From an uncultured Litoreibacter sp. (GTDB lineage Bacteria > Pseudomonadota > Alphaproteobacteria > Rhodobacterales > Rhodobacteraceae), in the NCBI RefSeq assembly GCF_947501785.1, contig NZ_CANMXB010000001.1, positions 3,414,501-3,478,500 of the forward strand: a stretch of 64,000 nt of DNA, read 5' to 3'. Shown here one piece after another: positions 61,895 to 64,000 of the stretch (positions are counted from its first letter, which is position 1; every line of letters begins with the position of its first letter). Position numbers and translations under genes: made by a program. The notes under the pieces were generated by a model. It was not told the origin of the DNA. It made no database searches and was given only the letters and a program-made list of their open reading frames with translations.

Positions 61895-62584
61895 ATGCTT
61901 TATGTAAAACGCACCTTTTGGACCGTCTTCTGGGTCCTGCTGCTGGCCTTCCTACATTACACGCTGCCACAGCGCGACATCGCGCGGGTCGTTGAGACCG
62001 AGGTGCGGCGCGTCGATTTTGGCGAGAACTCTCTGTTTTGGGCGGGGGCCGATACCGGCCAGGATGGCACCGGCGCAAACCGCGACGTGCGCTTTGTGAA
62101 TACGGTGCGCAAAAAGACCTACCTGCTGGGGCTGATCCGGTCCGACAGCACGCGACCGATGGTCTACCGCAACGAGGATACCGGCTGGGGCTGGCCGCCT
62201 TACTTCAAGCTGGATTCGTCGAATTTGCAGACCGAACTGGCTGACGCCAAAAGCACCGCGGCCGAGCCGCAATGGGTGGTGTTGACCCACTATGGCTGGC
62301 GCAATGAGTTCCTGTCGATCTTCCCCAACGCCGTGGGCGTGCGTCCGATTGATGACCCCAACAAGCTGCTGATCCCCTATTTCAACATCCTGATCCTGAT
62401 TATTCTGGCGGGGCTGATGCTGGGCTTTTACCGCATGACCCAATGGTTCCGGCGCGAGAAGATTGACCCGATTGTGGATTCAGCTTCCGAGACCTGGGAC
62501 GGCGTTGACGCCTATGCGGATGAAAAGCGCGCAGGGTTCCGTGGCTGGCTGGACAGTTTCAAAGGCAAAGACAAGCGCTACTGA
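61895..62584 (+). CDS. DUF1523 family membrane protein
   Basis: 229 residues. N-terminal helix (RTFWTVFWVLLLAFLHYTLP), extracytoplasmic domain (VETEVRRVDFGENSLFWAG, YLLGLIRSDSTRPMVYRNED, GWGWPPYFKLDSSNLQTELA), second helix (YFNILILIILAGLMLGFYR) and a charged tail. The blocks match DUF1523, known from alphaproteobacteria with no function assigned. It is the last gene of the cluster and is followed by repeat copy C. Confidence 0.8.
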   Translation: MLYVKRTFWTVFWVLLLAFLHYTLPQRDIARVVETEVRRVDFGENSLFWAGADTGQDGTGANRDVRFVNTVRKKTYLLGLIRSDSTRPMVYRNEDTGWGWPPYFKLDSSNLQTELADAKSTAAEPQWVVLTHYGWRNEFLSIFPNAVGVRPIDDPNKLLIPYFNILILIILAGLMLGFYRMTQWFRREKIDPIVDSASETWDGVDAYADEKRAGFRGWLDSFKGKDKRY

Positions 62585-62587
62585 ATT

Positions 62588-62687
62588 GTGCGCGTTCCGC
62601 GCGCGTGATGTTTTGCGTTCTTGGGGGAGCTTCGCTCCCCCGCCACGCGGGCATCCCCCTTGAGCATATTTTTGGCAGAAAGAAGCT
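62588..62687 (+). repeat. Intergenic hairpin repeat, copy C
   Basis: GTGCGCGTTCCGCGCGCG, then TTTTGCGTTCTTGGG, a perfect hairpin GGGGGAGC-TTC-GCTCCCCC at 62622-62640, CGCCACGCGGGCATCCCC and a tail with ATATTTTTGGCAGAAAGAAG. It matches copy A (2073-2155, minus strand) along most of its length. It lies between the DUF1523 gene and the convergent aldehyde dehydrogenase. Confidence 0.65.
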
Positions 62688-62698
62688 ATTCGCAGCCC

Positions 62699-64000
62699 TT
62701 ATTCGCCGTAGGGGATCCAGATGTTTTTGACCTCAGTGGCCGCCGCCAGCATGTCTTTGCTATCCGGGATCTGCGGAGCAATCAGCGTTCGTTTGAGGTT
62801 GCTGGTGGACTTGGCCTCGATGATTTGTGCGAGGTCAGTTGAGGAAAAACTCCACATTGCATCCACGTCCATATGCGCGGCCATATGCGGTGCAAGCTCC
62901 GCGTGGCTGCCGGTGAGGATGTTGGCCACGCCGGCGGGCATGTCGGAGGTTTCCAGCACTTGGATAAAATCGGTCGCGGCCAGCGGGAAGGGCTCGGAGG
63001 CGGCGAGGATCACGCGGTTGCCCATGGCGATAGCCGGGGCGAGCGTACCGATCAGGCCTGCGAGCGGTGCATCGTCGGGGCAAAGCGCCGCGATCACGCC
63101 GACCGGTTCCTTCATCGCCAAAGCGACACCGCGAATTGGGACACCGTGCACTTGCCCATCGTATTTGTCGGCCCAAGCGGCGTAAGTGAATAGGGTGGAG
63201 ATCGCGGTTTCGACCTCTTTTGCGCCGTTCTTGCCGGTCAGGGCCTTTAGTCGCGCCTCAAACTCATCCGCGCGGGTGGCGAGGTTCTCGGCTAGGTAGT
63301 ATAGGATTTGCGCGCGCAGGTGGCCGGTGGTCTTGGACCACGCTTTGGCGGAATGCGCAGCCTCAACCGCATTGCGCAGGTCCTTGCGGTTGGCGAGGCT
63401 GACCTCGCCCAGCGCATGGCCCTTCGGCCCGTAGACCATCCGGGAATAACCGCCATCAGGACGCGCCTGCTTGCCACCGATATAGAGCTTGGCGGTGCGA
63501 TCTACGCCATCGCTGGGGGTGCCGTCGCCGGTGAAGGCTGTAACCGGTTTTGCCGGCTTGTCCTGCGCCTTCGCGCGGGTGTAGCCCGCCAACCCTTCCC
63601 AGCCGCCTTCGCGCCCGAAGCCGCTTTCGCGGACCCCGCCAAAGCCTGCGGCCGCGTCCATCATGTTGGTGCCGTTGATCCAGACGATGCCTGCCGCCAG
63701 CTTGGGCGCGATGTCCAACGCCAGGTTGATGTTCTCGCTCCACACCGTCGCGGCCAGCCCGTAGCGGGTGTCATTGGCGATTTGCACGGCCTCCGCAGGG
63801 GTGCGGAAGGTGGCGGAGACCAGCACGGGCCCGAAGATTTCCTCCTGCATCAGGGGCGATGCGCTGTGCAATCCGGTGATCAATGTCGGCGGGTAGAAGC
63901 AGCCGTCGGGCGCCTCTGTTTGGAAGGTCTCGCCTTCGGGGTTGCCCTCTACCATGCCCTTGATCGCAGCCAATTGCACAGGGTCCACAATCGCGCCCAC
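62699..64000 (-). CDS. Two-module aldehyde dehydrogenase (ALDH16-like), partial at right edge
   Basis: The last 433 residues of a larger protein; its N-terminus lies past 64000. The visible part first completes one ALDH module (EIFGPVLVSATFRTPAEAVQ, NDTRYGLAATVWSENINLAL, WINGTNMMDAAAGFGGVRES, GFGREGGWEGLAGYTRAKAQ) and then enters a second ALDH-like module (AKLYIGGKQARPDGGYSRMV, GNRVILAASEPFPLAATDFI) that ends without a catalytic Cys block. Double ALDH proteins of this kind are the ALDH16 family, in which the second module is inactive. The substrate is unknown. Confidence 0.78.
   Translation of the reverse strand: MGAIVDPVQLAAIKGMVEGNPEGETFQTEAPDGCFYPPTLITGLHSASPLMQEEIFGPVLVSATFRTPAEAVQIANDTRYGLAATVWSENINLALDIAPKLAAGIVWINGTNMMDAAAGFGGVRESGFGREGGWEGLAGYTRAKAQDKPAKPVTAFTGDGTPSDGVDRTAKLYIGGKQARPDGGYSRMVYGPKGHALGEVSLANRKDLRNAVEAAHSAKAWSKTTGHLRAQILYYLAENLATRADEFEARLKALTGKNGAKEVETAISTLFTYAAWADKYDGQVHGVPIRGVALAMKEPVGVIAALCPDDAPLAGLIGTLAPAIAMGNRVILAASEPFPLAATDFIQVLETSDMPAGVANILTGSHAELAPHMAAHMDVDAMWSFSSTDLAQIIEAKSTSNLKRTLIAPQIPDSKDMLAAATEVKNIWIPYGE

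Noticed and set aside
1-64000. Prophage, insertion sequence or CRISPR array
   Set aside because: No integrase, transposase, phage structural or cas gene and no regular spacer-repeat array was seen; the repeats present are dispersed singly or are one short tandem array.

Overview
The window looks like chromosomal core DNA of an alphaproteobacterium of the family Rhodobacteraceae (Roseobacter group). The evidence is the high-GC coding, MipZ in place of a Min system, ChvG/ChvI next to a short HPr kinase, RapZ, EIIA-Man and HPr, an F0-only ATP synthase cluster with both b and b' subunits, a methylsuccinyl-CoA dehydrogenase with an N-terminal extension, and many families typical of this group (DUF1491, DUF3859, DUF6473, DUF1523, DUF6638). 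The species cannot be named. I see no rRNA, tRNA, prophage, insertion sequence or CRISPR array.

Layout. 1-2.8 kb: DUF3429 (cut by the left edge), a LysE exporter, ispH and a NYN-domain protein, all on the minus strand. 2.9-14 kb: a plus-strand housekeeping run of folK, rpoZ, rsh, DUF2062, pdxJ, Dabb, a small membrane gene, LysE, acpS, two tandem signal peptidases, rnc, era, DUF1491 and recO. 14-19.2 kb: a META-domain protein, methylsuccinyl-CoA dehydrogenase, a TSUP permease, DUF3859 and pckA. 19.5-25 kb: chvI, chvG, hprK, rapZ, EIIA-Man, HPr and an acyltransferase. 25-31 kb: hbd, a DUF6473 gene, etfA, etfB, PduO-type adenosyltransferase, HIG1, an SDR and an SH3 protein. 31-42 kb: parC, mipZ, then a minus-strand translation and export block (ffh, two GNATs, chorismate mutase, rpsP, bluB, a 47-residue gene, rimM, trmD, rplS, rpmE). 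42-46 kb: regulators and a transporter. 46.4-49 kb: the F0 genes atpI-B-E-F'-F. 49.3-53.3 kb: a VWA membrane protein with its ECF sigma factor, a P1 peptidase and a cupin. 53.4-54.7 kb: creatinase. 54.8-62.6 kb: a plus-strand run of mostly uncharacterised genes around an AAA+ ATPase and a long coiled-coil protein. 62.7 kb to the end: a two-module aldehyde dehydrogenase cut by the right edge.

How the genes work together. Hbd, EtfAB, methylsuccinyl-CoA dehydrogenase, PckA, the cobalamin adenosyltransferase and BluB fit growth on C2 units and polyhydroxybutyrate through the ethylmalonyl-CoA pathway, whose mutases need adenosylcobalamin. ChvGI and the regulatory-only PTS proteins probably tie envelope or acid signals to carbon state.

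The best candidate for an undescribed system is the 54.8-62.6 kb run: coiled-coil protein, AAA+ ATPase, a 376-residue partner, DUF6638, DUF1523 and four small membrane proteins, with repeated stop/start overlaps. Other points of note are a VWA protein built like a membrane anti-sigma factor, a family of about 100 bp hairpin-bearing intergenic repeats, and two adjacent intact signal peptidases.
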